A stretch of DNA of 64,000 bases, taken from the NCBI GenBank assembly GCA_018660265.1, contig JABJKS010000046.1, positions 17,092 to 81,091 of the forward strand. Reading direction: 5' to 3'. A program made the position numbers and the translations under genes. This document shows, in pieces, positions 9,955-20,286 of the stretch (the first letter of the stretch is position 1; each line of letters opens with the position of its first letter). The notes under the pieces were generated by a model. That model saw only the letters and a program-made list of their open reading frames with translations. It did no database searches and was not told the DNA's origin. The stretch is from Rhodospirillaceae bacterium. GTDB taxonomy: Bacteria > Pseudomonadota > Alphaproteobacteria > GCA-2731375.

Positions 9955-10692
9955 ATGACTCCTAACCCTTCACCACAAGCGGACGCACCGCCCCCGCCGC
10001 GGCATGTTGCGATCATAATGGATGGCAATGGACGCTGGGCCAAAGCTCGCGGCCTACCCCGTGTGGCTGGTCATCAGCGTGGCGTGGATGCCTTGCGCGG
10101 CGTGGTTGAGGCTGGCCAGGAAATGAAAATCGATTTTCTGACCCTGTATGCTTTTTCATCAGAAAACTGGAAGCGCCCGCCGACCGAAGTTGATGATCTT
10201 ATGGGCCTGTTGCGTCTGTATTTGCGGCGGGAATTGCGTGATTTGCATCGCAATGGGGTCCGCATTCGCTTTATTGGCGAATGGCGGCGTCTGGCGGTTG
10301 ATATCGTTAAATTGATTGAAGATGCGGAAAGCACAACGGCGCAAAACTATGGTCTGACCCTGGTTATTGCCGTCAATTACGGCAGCCATCGGGAGATTGT
10401 TGAAGCGACCAAGAGAATAGCCGCCGCCGTTGCAGATGGTGCCATGGCGGTGGGTGACATCGATGAAGAGGTTTTCGCCACGCATCTGCACACGGACGGC
10501 ATACCGGATCCGGATCTGGTTATTCGCACCAGTGGTGAGCAGCGATTGAGCAATTTTCTGCTGTGGCAGGCGGGCTATGCGGAGCTGGTTTTTATGGATG
10601 TGTTGTGGCCGGATTTCAATAAGACGAGTCTGGAGCAGGCTATAGATGAGTTTCATCACCGTGAACGCCGCTATGGCGCAACCAGCGGCTAG
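9955..10692 (+). CDS. uppS: Undecaprenyl diphosphate synthase
   Basis: Cis-prenyltransferase that builds C55-PP, the carrier for peptidoglycan and O-antigen. Diagnostic motifs are in order: [20 protein letters not shown] (Asp for Mg2+, diphosphate loop), [11 protein letters not shown], and the C-terminal [21 protein letters not shown]. 245 residues, full length. The start of cdsA lies inside its last 47 bases. Confidence 0.97.
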   Translation: MTPNPSPQADAPPPPRHVAIIMDGNGRWAKARGLPRVAGHQRGVDALRGVVEAGQEMKIDFLTLYAFSSENWKRPPTEVDDLMGLLRLYLRRELRDLHRNGVRIRFIGEWRRLAVDIVKLIEDAESTTAQNYGLTLVIAVNYGSHREIVEATKRIAAAVADGAMAVGDIDEEVFATHLHTDGIPDPDLVIRTSGEQRLSNFLLWQAGYAELVFMDVLWPDFNKTSLEQAIDEFHHRERRYGATSG

Positions 10693-11509
10693 CTCCAAAT
10701 CTTCGCCTCGGGGATCCGGGTTGGGGACCAGGGTCTTATCGGCATTGGTTTTGATACCGGTGGTATTGGGGCTGCTTTATCTTGGCGGCCTCAGCTTCGC
10801 GCTGTTGATTGCAGTGGTGGCAATTTTGATGGCCGGGGAATGGGACCGTCTAACCGGCGGGGCCGGGTTTGGCATTATGGGTTTGGGCACCGGTGCCGCT
10901 TTGATATTGGTTCTGGCCCTGGGCTATATGGGCCGGGGGGATTGGGCCTTGCTGGCGCTCCTGCCGGGCGCGGTGGTCTTGGCATTGTTGAGCAGGTTTA
11001 CCGGGCAAAAAATGACCTGGCCCGTACTCGGTTTGCTCTGGTTGGGATTACCTGTGTTGGCGTTGCTTGTCTTGCGCATGGGGGAAGGCGGCATGGCGGC
11101 TGTGTCATGGTTGTTTCTGAGCGTGTGGTCCTGTGACACGGGGGCATACTTTGCCGGCCGCGGTATTGGTGGGCCGAAATTGGCACCCCGGATCAGTCCG
11201 AACAAGACCTGGGCTGGATTGCTGGGCGGGATGGCGGCGGCAGGGTTGGTCTCCGTTCTTTTGGCGCTATATCTAAGCTGGGACAATATGGTGTTGTTTG
11301 CGGTTTTGGGGGCTGTATTGGCCGCCATTTCACAATGTGGGGACTTGGCCGAATCCTGGGTAAAACGCACTTTCGATGTTAAAGACAGCGGGACGATTAT
11401 CCCGGGCCATGGCGGTATTTTGGACCGGGTCGATGGCGTATTGTTTGCCGCCCCCGTTGTTGCATTGATGAGTATGCTGCCCGGTCTTGGTCTTTTGCCA
11501 TGGCAATAG
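10646..11509 (+). CDS. cdsA: Phosphatidate cytidylyltransferase (CDP-diacylglycerol synthase)
   Basis: Makes CDP-diacylglycerol from phosphatidate and CTP, the branch point of phospholipid synthesis. The protein is a multi-helix membrane enzyme, with the [12 protein letters not shown] motif and the C-terminal family signature [19 protein letters not shown]. The start is uncertain: ATG 10646 overlaps uppS by 47 bp and has GCAGG 6 nt upstream, while ATG 10673 would shorten the protein by nine residues and has no visible ribosome site. It ends 10 bp inside dxr. Confidence 0.95.
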   Translation: MSFITVNAAMAQPAASSKSSPRGSGLGTRVLSALVLIPVVLGLLYLGGLSFALLIAVVAILMAGEWDRLTGGAGFGIMGLGTGAALILVLALGYMGRGDWALLALLPGAVVLALLSRFTGQKMTWPVLGLLWLGLPVLALLVLRMGEGGMAAVSWLFLSVWSCDTGAYFAGRGIGGPKLAPRISPNKTWAGLLGGMAAAGLVSVLLALYLSWDNMVLFAVLGAVLAAISQCGDLAESWVKRTFDVKDSGTIIPGHGGILDRVDGVLFAAPVVALMSMLPGLGLLPWQ

Positions 11510-12750
11510 GGGATAAGAATTTGGTCGATACCAACAGCGATACCGGATCATCTCGGGGAGTGCCGCGCAGGGTAACAATCCTGGGGGCCACCGGTTCCGT
11601 TGGCCGCAGCACTTTAGATCTGATCAATCGCCGACCCGGTGACTACAAAGTGGTGGCATTGACCGCCCACCGCAATGTGGCATTGTTGGCCAGCCAGGCC
11701 CGTCAATATAACGCGGAACTGGCGGTAATTGGTGATGAAAGCCAATACGAGGCCTTGAAAGAGGCCCTGGCCGGCAGCGGCATTGAAGTAGCCGCCGGGC
11801 CCGAGGCGCTGTGCGATGCGGCGCAAAGGCCCAGCGACTGGGTTATGGCGGGCATCGTCGGGGCGGCGGGTTTGGACCCTACCCTGGCAGCCATTCGACA
11901 AGGTGCCGTCATTGCCCTGGCCAACAAGGAATGCCTGGTTTGCGCCGGTGAGTTGATGCTGGAAGAAGTCCGCCAAAGCGGGGCCACTTTGTTGCCGGTG
12001 GATAGCGAACATAACGCCATCTATCAGGTCTTTGATTTTGAACGTCCGCAATCAGTTGATCGTATCATCCTGACCGCATCGGGCGGGCCGTTCCTGAACC
12101 TGGATGTCACGGCCATGGCGCAGGTCACACCCGCTCAGGCGGTCGCCCATCCCAATTGGGACATGGGGGCCAAGATTTCCGTTGATTCGGCGACCATGAT
12201 GAACAAGGGCCTCGAATCCATCGAAGCCTTCCATCTGTTTCCCGTAGAGGCAGAGCAGATTGAGGTTTTGATCCATCCCCAATCCGTGGTGCACAGCCTC
12301 GTCGGGTACGTGGACGGTTCGGTGCTGGCCCAACTGGGCGCACCGGACATGCGCACGCCAATTGCCTATACCCTGGCCTGGCCCGAGCGTATGGCAGCAC
12401 CCGTGGAACGCCTGGATCTGGCCCATATTGCCAATCTATCTTTTGAAGCACCCGACCCCATGCGTTTTCCGTCCCTGCGCCTGGCGCGTGAGGCTTTGCT
12501 TGCCGGTGGCACTGCGCCAATTGTGCTGAATGCGGCCAATGAAATTGCCGTAGCCGCCTTTTTAGCGGAACGTTTGGGCTTTCTCGAAATCGCCCGTGTG
12601 GTTGAGGAAACTTTAAGCAAAATTGCCGTAACCTCCGTAGCGAATTTGGCGGCAGTTGCCACTACGGATGAGGAAGCCCGAACAATGGCGCGAAAATTGG
12701 CCGGTTTACCGGCGTTGAGCAGCAATCGATTAAGTGTGGTACGCGGATAA
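11500..12750 (+). CDS. dxr: 1-deoxy-D-xylulose 5-phosphate reductoisomerase
   Basis: Second step of the MEP pathway to isoprenoids, NADPH-dependent. Seen: the Rossmann motif ILGATGSVGRSTLDLI, ALANKECLVCAGEL, the metal site LLPVDSEHNAIYQ, the phosphate-binding TASGGPF, and GAKISVDSATMMNKGLE plus EVLIHPQSVVHSLV in the catalytic domain. About 15 polar N-terminal residues precede the fold. It overlaps cdsA, and its stop shares one base with the rseP start (TAATG). Confidence 0.97.
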   Translation: MAIGDKNLVDTNSDTGSSRGVPRRVTILGATGSVGRSTLDLINRRPGDYKVVALTAHRNVALLASQARQYNAELAVIGDESQYEALKEALAGSGIEVAAGPEALCDAAQRPSDWVMAGIVGAAGLDPTLAAIRQGAVIALANKECLVCAGELMLEEVRQSGATLLPVDSEHNAIYQVFDFERPQSVDRIILTASGGPFLNLDVTAMAQVTPAQAVAHPNWDMGAKISVDSATMMNKGLESIEAFHLFPVEAEQIEVLIHPQSVVHSLVGYVDGSVLAQLGAPDMRTPIAYTLAWPERMAAPVERLDLAHIANLSFEAPDPMRFPSLRLAREALLAGGTAPIVLNAANEIAVAAFLAERLGFLEIARVVEETLSKIAVTSVANLAAVATTDEEARTMARKLAGLPALSSNRLSVVRG

Positions 12751-14168
12751 TGGAAATACTGTCTAGTTTTTTCAATGGAATATTTATCTATATACCACCC
12801 TTTCTGGTGGTCTTGACGGTTCTGGTCTTTGTTCACGAAATGGGCCACTACCTCGTCGCCCGCTGGAATGGCGTTAGGGTGGAAGTCTTCTCCATCGGAT
12901 TTGGGCCCGAGATTAAGGGTTGGAACGACAAGACCGGCACGCGTTGGAAAATTTGCTGGATCCCTTTTGGCGGCTACGTGAAATTCTTTGGCGACAGTGA
13001 TGGTGCCTCTCGCCCCGATGGCGAAGCCTTGCAGGAATTGACCGCGGCCGAGCGGGAGGTCTCTTTCCACCACAAACGCCTGGGCCAACGCACCGCTATT
13101 TTTGCAGCCGGGCCAATGGCCAATTTTATTTACGCCATCATCGTGCTTGCAGGCATGTACATGGTGTTTGGTCAGCGCCTTACCCCGCCCGAGATCGGCC
13201 GAGTGGTTGATGAAAGCGTGGGACAAGATGCCGGTTTTCAGATCGGCGATGTGGTGCTGGCGGTTGATGGTGACAATATCCATCGTTTTGAACAACTCGA
13301 ACAGGCGGTTTTCCTTAACCCCGATCGCGCCTTGTCATTCCGTATCAGCAGAGACGGCCAAGAACACTCCATAACCGCCACACCACGGCTGACGGAAAAG
13401 GCTGACCAACAAGGCAATAGGCACAAATTTGGCGACCTGGGATTGCTCGCCGCCAGTCCTGCTATCGTCGGGAAAGTCTATGAAGGCAGCCCCGCAGCCG
13501 TTGCCGGATTTAAGGCAGGTGATCGGATTGTCGCTATCGATGGCCAGGTCCTGGATAACTTTGAACGTTTACAGGATATTGTTGCGAACTCCAAAGGCCG
13601 CCGTCTGGCCTTGAACGTGGTTCGCGACGGGGTGGAAATGCGCTTGCATGTCGCAGCCCGCCTGGATACTGCGGCGCAGGAGGCCGGTGGCCCGGAACGC
13701 TGGTTGATCGGCATTATGCGGGCACCATTGGCACCCGTTCGCCTTGGCCCGGGGGCCGCGTTGGTGGAGGCCTCGATCACCAGCTACGATATGCTGGTAC
13801 AGACCCTGGCTTATGTGGGACAAATGATATCGGGCAGCCGGGGAACAGAGGATCTGGGCGGGCCGTTACGAATCGCGCAAGCCTCGGGTCAGGCAGCCCA
13901 GGTTGGCGTCGAGCAATTGATTATGCTATCGATCCTGCTATCCCTGAACTTGGGGATGATCAATCTGTTTCCAATCCCGATTTTGGATGGCGGGCACCTG
14001 CTTTTCTACAGCTTTGAAGCGGTTCTGCGCCGGCCGCTTACGGAAAAGATGCAGGAAATCGGGTTTCGTATTGGTCTGGCGATGGTGTTGTCACTTACGG
14101 TCTTTGTAACCTGGAATGATCTGGTACAATTTCGTTTTGTGGAGTTTATTGCTGGCCTGTTCTCATAG
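12750..14168 (+). CDS. rseP: Site-2 zinc metalloprotease RseP
   Basis: Inner-membrane intramembrane protease that cleaves anti-sigma factors and remnant signal peptides. The zinc site is H29-E30-x2-H33 (VHEMGHYLVARW) in the first helix, and the third ligand is in the conserved NLFPIPILDGGHL segment near residue 410. Two PDZ domains are visible between them (around EIGRVVDESVGQDAGFQIGD and GKVYEGSPAAVAGFKAGDR). 472 residues, slightly longer than the E. coli enzyme. Placement directly upstream of bamA is the usual one and links envelope-stress control to outer-membrane assembly. Confidence 0.96.
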   Translation: MEILSSFFNGIFIYIPPFLVVLTVLVFVHEMGHYLVARWNGVRVEVFSIGFGPEIKGWNDKTGTRWKICWIPFGGYVKFFGDSDGASRPDGEALQELTAAEREVSFHHKRLGQRTAIFAAGPMANFIYAIIVLAGMYMVFGQRLTPPEIGRVVDESVGQDAGFQIGDVVLAVDGDNIHRFEQLEQAVFLNPDRALSFRISRDGQEHSITATPRLTEKADQQGNRHKFGDLGLLAASPAIVGKVYEGSPAAVAGFKAGDRIVAIDGQVLDNFERLQDIVANSKGRRLALNVVRDGVEMRLHVAARLDTAAQEAGGPERWLIGIMRAPLAPVRLGPGAALVEASITSYDMLVQTLAYVGQMISGSRGTEDLGGPLRIAQASGQAAQVGVEQLIMLSILLSLNLGMINLFPIPILDGGHLLFYSFEAVLRRPLTEKMQEIGFRIGLAMVLSLTVFVTWNDLVQFRFVEFIAGLFS

Positions 14169-14201
14169 AGGTTTGAGACAGGTCTTTTGGAGGCCGTCCT
14201 T

Positions 14202-16499
14202 TTGCGTTTTCGTTTAATCGCTCCGTTGTTTGCTGTTGCCCTGTTTGTCGTCACTTTGTTTGGCGCCTTCGGGATCCTGCCGCACACGGTTTCCACCGCC
14301 ATGGCGCAGGTCACGATTGCGCGCGTTGATGTCCAGGGTAACCAGCGGATAGAGGCGCTGACGGTACAATCCTACATGACCATTAACGCCGGCGATCCTT
14401 TTGATCCGGCCCGGGTCGATAAATCTTTGAAGGCGCTATTTGCGACCGGACTGTTCGCGGACGTCTCCATCCGTCGCCAGGGTAATGTTCTGGTGGTCAA
14501 TGTGGTGGAAAATCCAATCATCAACCGGCTCGCCTTTGAAGGGAACAAGCGTATCAAAGACGATGCGTTGGAACCTGAAGTCCAACTGCGTCCACGAATT
14601 GTCTATACCCGCAGCCGCATTCAGGCGGATGTCCAGCGCATCCTGCAAGTCTATCGACGCAATGGCCGTTTCGCCGCCTCCGTCGAACCCAAAGTGGTGC
14701 AGTTGGAACAGAACCGCGTAGACCTGATATTCGAGATAAATGAAGGTCCGGTCACCGGTGTTCGTCGGATCGATATCATCGGCAATCGGGAATTTGACGA
14801 TGGCAAGTTGCGACGGGCCATCGCCACGAAGGAATCCCGTTGGTACAGATTTTTCTCTTCTGATGATAGTTATGATCCTGATCGGGTGACGTTGGATCGG
14901 GAATTGTTGCGTAAGTATTATCTTGAACGTGGCTTTGCGGATTTCAGGGTTCTCTCCGCCGTTGCCGAGCTAACGCATGATCGGAGTGATTTTTTCATAA
15001 CGTTCACGGTGGACGAAGGCGCGCTTTATAAATTTGGCGAAATTGAAATATCCAGCTCCTTGCGCAATCTTGATACGGAAGTGTTGCGCAAAAATCTGAC
15101 CATGTCGGGGGGGCAGATCTATAACGCGGAAGCCATTGAAGAGACGATCGAAAAGCTGAATTTTGCTGTCGGACGCCTCGGCTATGCATTTGTCGACATC
15201 CGCCCCCGGGTCAATCGCAGCCGGGATGAAAAGCTGATCAACTTGGTCTTTCAGATCAATGAAGGGCCCCGGGTCTATATTGAACGCATTAATATCACCG
15301 GCAATATTCGGACTTTGGACAAAGTAATCCGGCGGGAAATGAAACTGGCGGAAGGTGATGCCTTTAATACCGCCAAGCTGCGTCGTTCAAGGCAGCAGAT
15401 CAGACGTCTCGGCTTCTTCGACAAAGTTGATGTGGCGCAACAAGAGGGGGAGACCCCGGACAAAGTTGTGATTGACGTCGATGTACAGGAACAATCCACC
15501 GGTGAATTGAGTTTCGGCGTTGGTATTTCAACAACAGAAAACGTTGTCGGCGATGTCTCTATTCGGGAACGGAACTTGCTGGGTAAGGGCCAGGATCTGA
15601 AATTATCCCTTGGCTTATCCACCTCGAAGCAGGAGATCGACCTTTCATTTACAGAGCCGTATTTTCTGGATCGCAATGTGTCCGCCGGCTTTGATATTTT
15701 TAGCCGCAAGGAAGATCAGCAGGACCGAAGCTCTTTTGATGAACAGTCCCAGGGTTTCAGTGTTCGTTTCCGTTTTCCCATCACCGAGAATTTGCGCCAA
15801 GGACTACGTTATACCCTGCGCGACGACACCATCGAGGATATTGCTGCCGATACCTCGCCCTTCATTCTGGTGGATGAGGGCAGCTCTGTCACCTCCTCGG
15901 TCGGGTACGATTTAGTCTACGACACCCGGGATGATATATTTTTGCCGACCAAAGGTGTTGTCATTTCCGGTAGCCAGGAGCTGGCCGGATTGGGCGGTGA
16001 TATCCAATTTATTAGAAGTACGGCGAAATGGTCTTACTTCTATGCCTTTAATCGGGATGTGGTGGGCAAATTGGCCCTCTCCGGTGGGCATATAATCGGC
16101 CTGGATCAGGATGTCCGTGTCACCAACCGATATTTCCTGGGCGGGGATAGCCTGCGTGGTTTTGAAGGCGGCGGGGTTGGCCCCCGGGATGCCGATACCG
16201 ATGACGCCATTGGCGGCAACGTGTTTTTTGTTTTGACGGCTGAAACGCGCTTTCCCATTGGTCTGCCGAATGATTTTGGCGTTTTGGGCCGCGCCTTTAT
16301 TGAGACGGGTACTTTGACGGATCCTGATGTCAGCGGCTCGGATTTGCTGGATACAAAATCGCTGCGCGCAAGTATCGGTGTTGGTGTATCATGGCGCTCA
16401 CCTTTCGGACCGATTCGTGTGGATTTGGCCCAAGCCATCCTCAAGGAAAACTTCGACAAGGAAGAATTGTTTCGCTTTAGTTTTGGCACCAGGTTCTAA
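14202..16499 (+). CDS. bamA: Outer membrane assembly factor BamA
   Basis: Omp85 protein that inserts beta-barrels into the outer membrane. After a signal peptide ending near TVSTAMAQ come five POTRA domains (first VDVQGNQRIEALTVQSYM, last INITGNIRTLDKVIRREM), then a 16-strand barrel with the conserved LRGFEGGGVGPRD loop (family RGF motif) and a C-terminal aromatic, FSFGTRF. I place the start at TTG 14202 because GGAGG lies 8 nt before it; the TTG at 14187 is in frame five codons earlier but lacks a ribosome site. No ATG fits. About 765 residues, full length. Confidence 0.96.
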   Translation: MRFRLIAPLFAVALFVVTLFGAFGILPHTVSTAMAQVTIARVDVQGNQRIEALTVQSYMTINAGDPFDPARVDKSLKALFATGLFADVSIRRQGNVLVVNVVENPIINRLAFEGNKRIKDDALEPEVQLRPRIVYTRSRIQADVQRILQVYRRNGRFAASVEPKVVQLEQNRVDLIFEINEGPVTGVRRIDIIGNREFDDGKLRRAIATKESRWYRFFSSDDSYDPDRVTLDRELLRKYYLERGFADFRVLSAVAELTHDRSDFFITFTVDEGALYKFGEIEISSSLRNLDTEVLRKNLTMSGGQIYNAEAIEETIEKLNFAVGRLGYAFVDIRPRVNRSRDEKLINLVFQINEGPRVYIERINITGNIRTLDKVIRREMKLAEGDAFNTAKLRRSRQQIRRLGFFDKVDVAQQEGETPDKVVIDVDVQEQSTGELSFGVGISTTENVVGDVSIRERNLLGKGQDLKLSLGLSTSKQEIDLSFTEPYFLDRNVSAGFDIFSRKEDQQDRSSFDEQSQGFSVRFRFPITENLRQGLRYTLRDDTIEDIAADTSPFILVDEGSSVTSSVGYDLVYDTRDDIFLPTKGVVISGSQELAGLGGDIQFIRSTAKWSYFYAFNRDVVGKLALSGGHIIGLDQDVRVTNRYFLGGDSLRGFEGGGVGPRDADTDDAIGGNVFFVLTAETRFPIGLPNDFGVLGRAFIETGTLTDPDVSGSDLLDTKSLRASIGVGVSWRSPFGPIRVDLAQAILKENFDKEELFRFSFGTRF

Positions 16500-16524
16500 A
16501 TTCGCTTTGGAACTCTGTATTGGA

Positions 16525-17091
16525 ATGACGGCCATGGGGCGACGATCACTATTTTCACTATTTGCGTTGGCACTGCTGGCGAGCGGTTTGAATGCCTCCA
16601 TAGCCTATGGCGAAGGCCTCCCCAGGGCAGTGGTTGGGGTTCTGGATTTCGCCCATATTATGCGGTCATCTGATGCCGCCAAAGACGTGCGGCGGCAAAT
16701 TGATGAATACCGCAAAGGTTTTCGCGTTGAAATTCAGGCGGACGAAGTCCGTCTGCGTAAGGTCGAGGCGGATTTGAAACGCCATCGCGGAGATTTCAGC
16801 GAGGAGACCTATCAGGCCAAACGTCAGGAATTTCGTACCCAGGTACAGGCGGCGCAAAGACGGGGTCAGGGCCATAAACGTCAATTAGACAGGGCGGCAA
16901 AGGCAGCCATAGCCAAAATTCAGGGTGCGGTGATCCCCATTGTGCAAAAACTGACAGCGGCAAAAGGTTTCAATATCATCGTCGATAACAATCAGGTTCT
17001 GTTCGCTGACCGGGCCCTTGATGTTACGGGGGAGGTGATGGAAGAATTGAACCGCGTGATGGGAACGGTCGATGTTCCCCAACCGAAATAG
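16525..17091 (+). CDS. skp: Periplasmic chaperone Skp (OmpH family)
   Basis: Holds unfolded outer-membrane proteins in the periplasm on the way to BamA. A cleavable signal (MGRRSLFSLFALALLASGL, cut near AYGEG) is followed by VVGVLDFAHIMRSSDAAKDV, which matches the start of the OmpH family, then a highly charged coiled-coil arm (residues about 60-140) and a C-terminal strand segment (FNIIVDNNQVLFAD). The open frame extends 66 codons upstream inside bamA, but the Met at 16525 (or 16534) starts the signal peptide. Lies 25 bp after bamA. Confidence 0.88.
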   Translation: MTAMGRRSLFSLFALALLASGLNASIAYGEGLPRAVVGVLDFAHIMRSSDAAKDVRRQIDEYRKGFRVEIQADEVRLRKVEADLKRHRGDFSEETYQAKRQEFRTQVQAAQRRGQGHKRQLDRAAKAAIAKIQGAVIPIVQKLTAAKGFNIIVDNNQVLFADRALDVTGEVMEELNRVMGTVDVPQPK

Positions 17092-17133
17092 AACCGAATT
17101 AGCACTGAAGTATCGAAGTTGAAGACATGAACC

Positions 17134-18174
17134 ATGGCTGACCCTCGTTTCTTTACCCGCCTTGGGCCGTTCCCTTTGGGCGAATTGGCGGCCATTGGTC
17201 AGGCTGAATTGGCTGATCCGGCCACGGCGGATCTGTTGATCGAAGATATCGCCGCGCTGGAAACTGCGGGTCCTGGACAATTAAGCTTCCTGGACAATAA
17301 ATCCTATGTGGATACTTTTGCCGAATGTCAGGCGGCTGCCTGTATCGCGGCTGCGCGTTATAAATCCCGCGCACCGGACGATACCGCTTTGTTGTTATCC
17401 GAACAGCCCTATCGCAGCTTTGCCCTTATTGCCCAGGCCTTCTATCCCAGGCCCAAACCGTTGCCGGGGGTCGGGGAGGGGGCGGTGGTTCATAAGACGG
17501 CAAGCATGGGATTCGATTGTCAAATTTCGCCCGGCGCGATTGTTATGGCTGAGGCCCGCCTTGGGGCGCACTGTGCCATCGGGGCAAACGCCACAATTGG
17601 TCCGGGCGTTGTTCTGGGCGATGGCTGTATCATCGGTGCCAACGTATCCTTATCCCATTGTCAGCTGGGTGATCGGGTGACGATCCACCCCGGTGCGCGG
17701 ATTGGTCAGGATGGCTTCGGGTTCGCCATTGATCCCAATGGCCACATTAAGGTGCCCCAGGTCGGGCGCGTGCTGATCGGTGATGATTGCGATATCGGTG
17801 CCAATTCAACAATTGACCGCGGTTCCATGCGCGACACGGTTATCGGTCCTGGTTGCTGGATTGATAATTTGGTGCAGATAGGGCACAACGTGGAACTTGG
17901 ACGGGGCTGTGTGATCGCGGCGATGACAGGTATATCGGGCAGTACCACTGTTGGCAATTTTGTCGCCATGGGCGGACAGGTTGGTCTGGCGGGACATCTG
18001 AATATTGGCGATGGTGTCCAAATAGCGGCGCAAAGCGGTATTATGGCGGATGTTCCCCCTGGTTTGACGATTTGTGGTACACCGGCTGTACCGATCAAGG
18101 AATTCTTTCGTGGGGTCGCGACAATGCGCCGCCTGGTGAAGCAACAGGGAAAAATGGATGGCGATGGACCATGA
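17134..18174 (+). CDS. lpxD: UDP-3-O-(3-hydroxyacyl)glucosamine N-acyltransferase
   Basis: Third step of lipid A synthesis; adds the amide-linked 3-hydroxyacyl chain. The N-terminal uridine-binding domain ([13 protein letters not shown] onward) is followed by a left-handed beta-helix of hexapeptide repeats ([20 protein letters not shown] and so on) and a C-terminal helix. The catalytic His lies in [11 protein letters not shown]. 346 residues, normal. Its last four bases (ATGA) carry the fabZ start. Confidence 0.97.
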   Translation: MADPRFFTRLGPFPLGELAAIGQAELADPATADLLIEDIAALETAGPGQLSFLDNKSYVDTFAECQAAACIAAARYKSRAPDDTALLLSEQPYRSFALIAQAFYPRPKPLPGVGEGAVVHKTASMGFDCQISPGAIVMAEARLGAHCAIGANATIGPGVVLGDGCIIGANVSLSHCQLGDRVTIHPGARIGQDGFGFAIDPNGHIKVPQVGRVLIGDDCDIGANSTIDRGSMRDTVIGPGCWIDNLVQIGHNVELGRGCVIAAMTGISGSTTVGNFVAMGGQVGLAGHLNIGDGVQIAAQSGIMADVPPGLTICGTPAVPIKEFFRGVATMRRLVKQQGKMDGDGP

Positions 18175-18653
18175 CTGAAACCAAAGGCGCTGGACAGGGG
18201 GCTGTGGATCAGGCGAACGCCGTTGATATCCAGCGGATCATGGAGATGATCCCCCATCGTTACCCCATGCTATTGATCGACCGTGTGGTTGATATTGTGA
18301 ATGGTGAAAGCGCCGTCGGCATCAAGAACGTCACGATCAATGAACCTCAATTCCAGGGGCATTTCCCGGAACGTGCCGTCATGCCCGGCGTTCTAATTGT
18401 AGAGGCCATGGCGCAGACAGCAGGTGTCCTGGTGGTCCATTCCATGGGTGCGGCGGCAGAGGGCAAACTGGTTTATTTCATGTCCATCGATAAGTGCCGT
18501 TTTCGCCGCCCCGTGGGCCCCGGCGATGTTATGCGCCTTCACGTCACCAAAGAACGCAGCCGGGGCAATGTCTGGCGTTTTCAGGGCAAGGTCTATGTCG
18601 ATGATCAATTGTGCAGCGAAGCCGGTTTCGCTGCTATGCTGGTCGAAGAATAG
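18171..18653 (+). CDS. fabZ: 3-hydroxyacyl-ACP dehydratase FabZ
   Basis: Hot-dog-fold dehydratase of fatty-acid elongation, competing with LpxA/LpxD for 3-hydroxyacyl-ACP. Motifs: [13 protein letters not shown], the catalytic His in [22 protein letters not shown] with its Glu in the same helix, and [15 protein letters not shown] 18171 overlaps the lpxD stop as ATGA and gives 160 residues. The upstream in-frame extension inside lpxD is not family-like. Confidence 0.97.
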   Translation: MTETKGAGQGAVDQANAVDIQRIMEMIPHRYPMLLIDRVVDIVNGESAVGIKNVTINEPQFQGHFPERAVMPGVLIVEAMAQTAGVLVVHSMGAAAEGKLVYFMSIDKCRFRRPVGPGDVMRLHVTKERSRGNVWRFQGKVYVDDQLCSEAGFAAMLVEE

Positions 18654-18662
18654 GATAGGGCT

Positions 18663-19463
18663 ATGGTCACAATACATCCAACCGCAATCGTCGAAGCTGG
18701 GGCGGAGCTGGGAGACGGCGTCAAGATAGGGCCCTTCTGCACGGTTTCGGCACAGGCCAGGCTGGGTGACGGCGTCGTCCTGGACAGCCATGTGGTGGTT
18801 GCCGGAAATACCACGATCGGCCCCAACAATCGGGTCTATCCCTTCGCTGCTATTGGCACCGCGCCGCAGGATACCAAGTATGCGGGCGAGCCATCGGAGT
18901 TGATCCTCGGTGCAAACAATGTGATCCGCGAACATGTCACCATGCATCCGGGTACGGTCGGTGGCGGTTCGGTAACACGGGTTGGGAACAATTGCCTGAT
19001 CATGGTGGGTGTCCATGTGGCGCATGATTGCCAGGTCGCCGATCACGTCATTCTGGTCAACAACGTCATCCTAGGCGGTCATGTGGAGGTCCAGGATCAC
19101 GCCATTCTGGGCGGCATGTCTGCGGTGCATCAATTTGTCCGGATCGGCCGGCACGCGATGGTTGGCGGCAAATCGGCGGTGGACGCAGATGTTATTCCTT
19201 ACGGTTCGGTTCTGGGCAATCGGGCATATTTGAGCGGATTGAATATTGTCGGCTTGAAACGCCGTGGCTTTGAACGTGATGAGATTCACGGCCTGCGCGC
19301 GGCCTATCGTTTGCTGTTTGCCCAAGAGGGCACCATGCAGGAACGTATCGTTGATGTGGCTGCAATGTTTGCCGATCATGAGCAGGTGATGGAAATCGTC
19401 GCCTTCATCCAGGCGGACAGCTCCCGCGCCCTTTGCCAGCCGAAATTGGACCGTGCCGCCTAA
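18663..19463 (+). CDS. lpxA: UDP-N-acetylglucosamine acyltransferase
   Basis: First step of lipid A synthesis: 3-O-acylation of UDP-GlcNAc. Hexapeptide-repeat beta-helix starting [20 protein letters not shown], with the catalytic His in [13 protein letters not shown] and the typical C-terminal helical domain ([24 protein letters not shown]). 266 residues, normal. Its end overlaps lpxI by 11 bp. Confidence 0.97.
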   Translation: MVTIHPTAIVEAGAELGDGVKIGPFCTVSAQARLGDGVVLDSHVVVAGNTTIGPNNRVYPFAAIGTAPQDTKYAGEPSELILGANNVIREHVTMHPGTVGGGSVTRVGNNCLIMVGVHVAHDCQVADHVILVNNVILGGHVEVQDHAILGGMSAVHQFVRIGRHAMVGGKSAVDADVIPYGSVLGNRAYLSGLNIVGLKRRGFERDEIHGLRAAYRLLFAQEGTMQERIVDVAAMFADHEQVMEIVAFIQADSSRALCQPKLDRAA

Positions 19464-20286
19464 GCTGGGCATCCTGGCAGGGCGGGGAGAGTTGCCCCGT
19501 CGCATCGTCCAGGCGGCGCAAGCGGCGGAACGACCATTTTTCGTCATTGCCTTCAATGGTGAGACGGAACCCGATACGGTGGCCGACGGGGTTGAGCATG
19601 CCTGGGTTGACCTGCCCACTGTCGGGCGAACCATCAAATTGCTGAAAGAGGCCGGGGTCGAAGAACTGGTCATGATAGGCCCCGTGGGACGGCCGGATTT
19701 TGCCAAATTGAAACCCGATTGGCATGGCGCCAAGCTGCTGCCGAAAATCATCCGCGCTGCACGCAAGGGCGATGATGCCCTGATGAAAGTCGTGGTTGAA
19801 GACCTGGAAAGCCAGGGCTTCACGATCTTGGGCGCGGAAGCGGTCCTGACCAGCCTTGGCGCACCTGTGGGGAATTTTGGCAGCTTGGAACCTGATGCAG
19901 ACGATCGGGCTGATATCGCCCGTGGCATGGCTGTGGTGGCTGAATTAGGTCGTCTCGATATTGGCCAGGCGGCTGTGGTGCGGGATGGTTATGTACTGGC
20001 GGTTGAGGCGGCGGAAGGCACGGATGCCATGCTGGAACGGTGCGCCCAATTTCGTGGTGCAGTTCGTGGCGGGGTCCTGGTCAAGCGGCCAAAGCCTGAT
20101 CAGGAGCGTCGCGTTGATTTGCCCACCATCGGCGTTCCAACGGTTGGCGCGGCTGCGGCGGCCGGGCTGAAGGGCATCGCGGTGGAGGCCGGCGGCGCGC
20201 TGGTAACGGACCGGGCCGCGGTTGCGGCGGCGGCGGACAAGCTGGGCATATTTGTCTGCGGTATCGCCTTGGGAGAAGACCGCTGA
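19453..20286 (+). CDS. lpxI: UDP-2,3-diacylglucosamine pyrophosphatase LpxI
   Basis: Cleaves UDP-2,3-diacylglucosamine to lipid X; the LpxI type replaces LpxH in alphaproteobacteria. Starts with [22 protein letters not shown], then the family stretches [20 protein letters not shown] and a C-terminal domain with [20 protein letters not shown] and [11 protein letters not shown]. The Asp of VDLPTIG corresponds to a conserved acidic catalytic position in the family (recalled, not aligned). 277 residues. Placement between lpxA and lpxB is the usual order. Confidence 0.94.
   Translation: MPPKLGILAGRGELPRRIVQAAQAAERPFFVIAFNGETEPDTVADGVEHAWVDLPTVGRTIKLLKEAGVEELVMIGPVGRPDFAKLKPDWHGAKLLPKIIRAARKGDDALMKVVVEDLESQGFTILGAEAVLTSLGAPVGNFGSLEPDADDRADIARGMAVVAELGRLDIGQAAVVRDGYVLAVEAAEGTDAMLERCAQFRGAVRGGVLVKRPKPDQERRVDLPTIGVPTVGAAAAAGLKGIAVEAGGALVTDRAAVAAAADKLGIFVCGIALGEDR

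Noticed and set aside
19071..19928. 285-codon minus-strand frame opposite lpxA/lpxI
   Set aside because: Shadow of two well-supported essential genes.
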